Shown: positions 62,246-64,000 of the stretch, piece by piece
How positions within the stretch are numbered: position 1 is the stretch's first letter
Layout: each line of letters starts with the position of its first letter
Assembly (NCBI RefSeq): GCF_014651955.1
Contig: NZ_BMXW01000002.1
Coordinates: forward strand, 760 to 64,759
DNA length: 64,000 bases
Direction of reading: 5' to 3'
From: Shewanella fodinae
GTDB taxonomy: Bacteria > Pseudomonadota > Gammaproteobacteria > Enterobacterales > Shewanellaceae
Notes under the pieces: model-generated
Database searches by the model: none
Told to the model about the DNA's origin: nothing
Seen by the model: the letters and a program-made list of their open reading frames with translations, nothing else
Program-made: the position numbers and the translations under genes

Positions 62246-62917
62246 ATGGAATCAACAGAAAAGTTGACCGACACCAATGCCATTCTGGCGTATTTATATG
62301 AAACCTTTCCTTTATGTTTTATCGCTGAAGGTGAAGCCAAACCCTTAAAAATAGGATTATTCCAGGATTTGGCAGAACGGTTGGCCAACGATTCCAGAGT
62401 CAGTAAAACCCAGCTGCGGGTCGCTCTGCGGCGTTATACCAATAGCTGGCGTTATCTGAAGTCACTCAAGGAAGGTGCACAACGGGTGGATCTGGACGGT
62501 AAGCCCTGTGGCGAACTGGAACAAGAACATATCGAACATGCGCGTGCCATTCTGAAGGATAGTCAGGAAAAAGCGAAAGCTCGTCGTGCTGAAGTGGCTA
62601 AAGCGGAAGGCCAGAACACTGCTGATGAGAAGCCATCCAAGCCTGCTAAAACCAAAGCGTACCGTAAACCACGCGTTGATACCGATAGCAAAAAAGTTGC
62701 TATTCCTAAGGCGGCCACTCGTACCCCAGCGCCACAGCCTACAGTTAAGCTTACACCTGCCACCTTGTCCAAGTTGAACCTAGGGCAACGGGTTAATGTC
62801 AAACTCGGGGTTAATCCGGTTGCTGGCATTATCCAGAATATCAATAAAGATGATATTCATGTGCAGTTGGATTCTGGGTTGACTGTTAAGGTTCATGCAG
62901 AACATATTCTGCTTTAG
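62246..62917 (+). CDS. proQ: RNA chaperone ProQ
   Basis: ProQ is a FinO-domain RNA-binding protein that works with small RNAs and mRNA 3' ends. The N-terminal domain (about residues 1-120) has AYLYETFPLCF, KPLKIGLFQDL and the LRRYT-like RVALRRYTNSWRYL. A basic Lys/Pro/Ala-rich linker leads to a C-terminal Tudor-like domain (LNLGQRVNVKLGVNPV onward). I use ATG 62246, giving 223 residues. The proQ-prc order is conserved in E. coli. Confidence 0.95.
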   Translation: MESTEKLTDTNAILAYLYETFPLCFIAEGEAKPLKIGLFQDLAERLANDSRVSKTQLRVALRRYTNSWRYLKSLKEGAQRVDLDGKPCGELEQEHIEHARAILKDSQEKAKARRAEVAKAEGQNTADEKPSKPAKTKAYRKPRVDTDSKKVAIPKAATRTPAPQPTVKLTPATLSKLNLGQRVNVKLGVNPVAGIIQNINKDDIHVQLDSGLTVKVHAEHILL

Positions 62918-62955
62918 TGCCGAAATCCAAGTAAAGATAAAGGAGTAACTTGCTG

Positions 62956-64000
62956 ATGCGAAAGATTATTATAGCAGCGTCACTGGCCAGTATGCTGTTG
63001 GGAAACACGGCGCTTGCTATATCACCGACAATTCCGGTCAGCGAGTTACCTGATCTCCATCAGGAGCCGCAACATCAGGTTACCAGTAAGCGGGTGGCGG
63101 GGTTGTTCACCCGTTCTCACTATCACCGTATTGAATTGGATGACGCGTTCTCCAAGAAGATCTTTGATCGATTTCTGGAGCAACTTGATTATCGGCGTAA
63201 TGTGCTGTTACAAAGTGATGTCGATAGCCTTCAGCCCTATGCGACTCAGTTCGACGATATGATTAAAACCGGTGAACTGGAACCTGCATATAAGATGTTT
63301 CATCTGGTGCAGCAACGCAGCTACGAGCGTTTTGCCTATGCGCTGAGTTTGTTGGACAAAGACAAGCCGATGAATTTCGATGTGCCTGGTGATAAGTACG
63401 TATTTGACCGTAAAGATGCTGCTTGGCCGAAAACGGAAGCCGAATTAAATGAGTTATGGCGCCAGCGAGTGAAATATGACGCCCTCAGTTTGAAGCTAAC
63501 CGGTAAAACCTGGCCAGAGACAGTGGATATTCTGCAAAAGCGCTACAACAACGCGATTAAGCGGATGAAGCAGACCAATAGCGAAGATGTGTTTCAGGGC
63601 GTCATGAATGCGTTTGCCCGCAGTATTGAGCCGCACACCAGCTATTTGTCTCCACGTAATGCTGAACGTTTTGAGATGGAGATGAATCTCAGCCTCGAAG
63701 GTATCGGCGCCGTGTTACAGATGGAAGATGATTACACTATCATTAAAAGCTTAGTCGCAGGTGGTCCAGCGGCCCTTAGCGGCAAACTTGCGGTTGATGA
63801 CAAGATTGTGGGCGTCGGCCAGGAAAATGGTGAAATGGTCGATGTCATCGGATGGCGTCTTGATGATGTGGTTGAGCTGATTAAAGGCCCCAAGGGCAGT
63901 AAAGTAACCTTGCAGGTATTGCCCAAGAAAGGTGGCTCTAACGCTAAGCCGTTCATTGTGACCATGACCCGTGACAAGATCCGTCTAGAAGATCGGGCCG
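62956..64000 (+). CDS. prc: Tail-specific protease Prc, 5' part
   Basis: Prc (Tsp) is a periplasmic serine protease that degrades proteins from nonpolar C-termini and trims MepS in peptidoglycan turnover. The visible 348 codons include a signal peptide (RKIIIAASLASMLLGNTALA), the helical N-terminal domain and the beginning of the PDZ domain (LEGIGAVLQMEDDYTIIKSL). The gene runs past the window end, so the catalytic Ser/Lys domain is not seen. It follows proQ after 38 bases; AAGGAG precedes the start. Confidence 0.93.
   Translation, partial: MRKIIIAASLASMLLGNTALAISPTIPVSELPDLHQEPQHQVTSKRVAGLFTRSHYHRIELDDAFSKKIFDRFLEQLDYRRNVLLQSDVDSLQPYATQFDDMIKTGELEPAYKMFHLVQQRSYERFAYALSLLDKDKPMNFDVPGDKYVFDRKDAAWPKTEAELNELWRQRVKYDALSLKLTGKTWPETVDILQKRYNNAIKRMKQTNSEDVFQGVMNAFARSIEPHTSYLSPRNAERFEMEMNLSLEGIGAVLQMEDDYTIIKSLVAGGPAALSGKLAVDDKIVGVGQENGEMVDVIGWRLDDVVELIKGPKGSKVTLQVLPKKGGSNAKPFIVTMTRDKIRLEDRA

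Overview
The window is ordinary chromosomal DNA of a gammaproteobacterium, most probably Shewanella or a close relative in the Alteromonadales. The evidence is gene order and protein sequence: Escherichia-like syntenic blocks combined with a monomeric isocitrate dehydrogenase, both N-degron aminoacyl-transferases (Bpt and Aat) and a PhoPQ pair. Nearly all the DNA is coding, gene starts and Shine-Dalgarno sites are conventional, and many genes end in clear hairpin terminators. I found no rRNA, tRNA, CRISPR array, insertion sequence, prophage or integrase.

Layout. 1-7.4 kb: a small membrane protein, CorA, a DUF3135-like protein, an HD-GYP protein, PhoQ/PhoP and NadE. 7.4-12.2 kb is the most accessory-looking part: a small repeat-containing protein, a WYL-type regulator with a short-chain dehydrogenase, and a large lipoprotein joining a PAP2 phosphatase domain to an autotransporter-like beta repeat. 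12.4-20.3 kb: an unknown protein, RlmA, a cold-shock gene with a long leader, a lipoprotein, an RDD protein, a 1021-residue DUF748 (AsmA-like) protein, DUF445, a tautomerase and DUF1289. 20.4-31 kb: AsnB, an M28 peptidase, NagD, PurM-PurN, Upp, an antiporter-family permease, a 2-Cys peroxiredoxin and the ribosomal oxygenase RoxA.

31-43 kb joins two blocks that are separate in E. coli. The first is purB-hflD-mnmA-nudJ-rluE, facing an isocitrate dehydrogenase gene that here is the unrelated monomeric type. The second is cspD/clpS-clpA/infA/bpt-aat, which brings together the N-degron adaptor, the unfoldase and both transferases. 43-54 kb: a glycine-zipper protein, a Nif3-like protein, metG divergent from apbC-udk-dcd, then the tightly packed pabC-mltG-tmk-holB-pilZ-tatD operon. 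54-64 kb: rsmF, a nucleoside-recognition (Gate) membrane protein with an apparent N-terminal frameshift, the LetA/LetB lipid-transport system with LetA split into two genes, LexA-controlled yebG, msrC, proQ and the start of prc, which runs off the window.

I see no convincing undescribed multi-gene system. The observations most worth following are the T-tract frameshift near 55,990, the PAP2-passenger lipoprotein, the split LetA, the swap of isocitrate dehydrogenase type at a conserved locus, and the small protein with twin T8 tracts.
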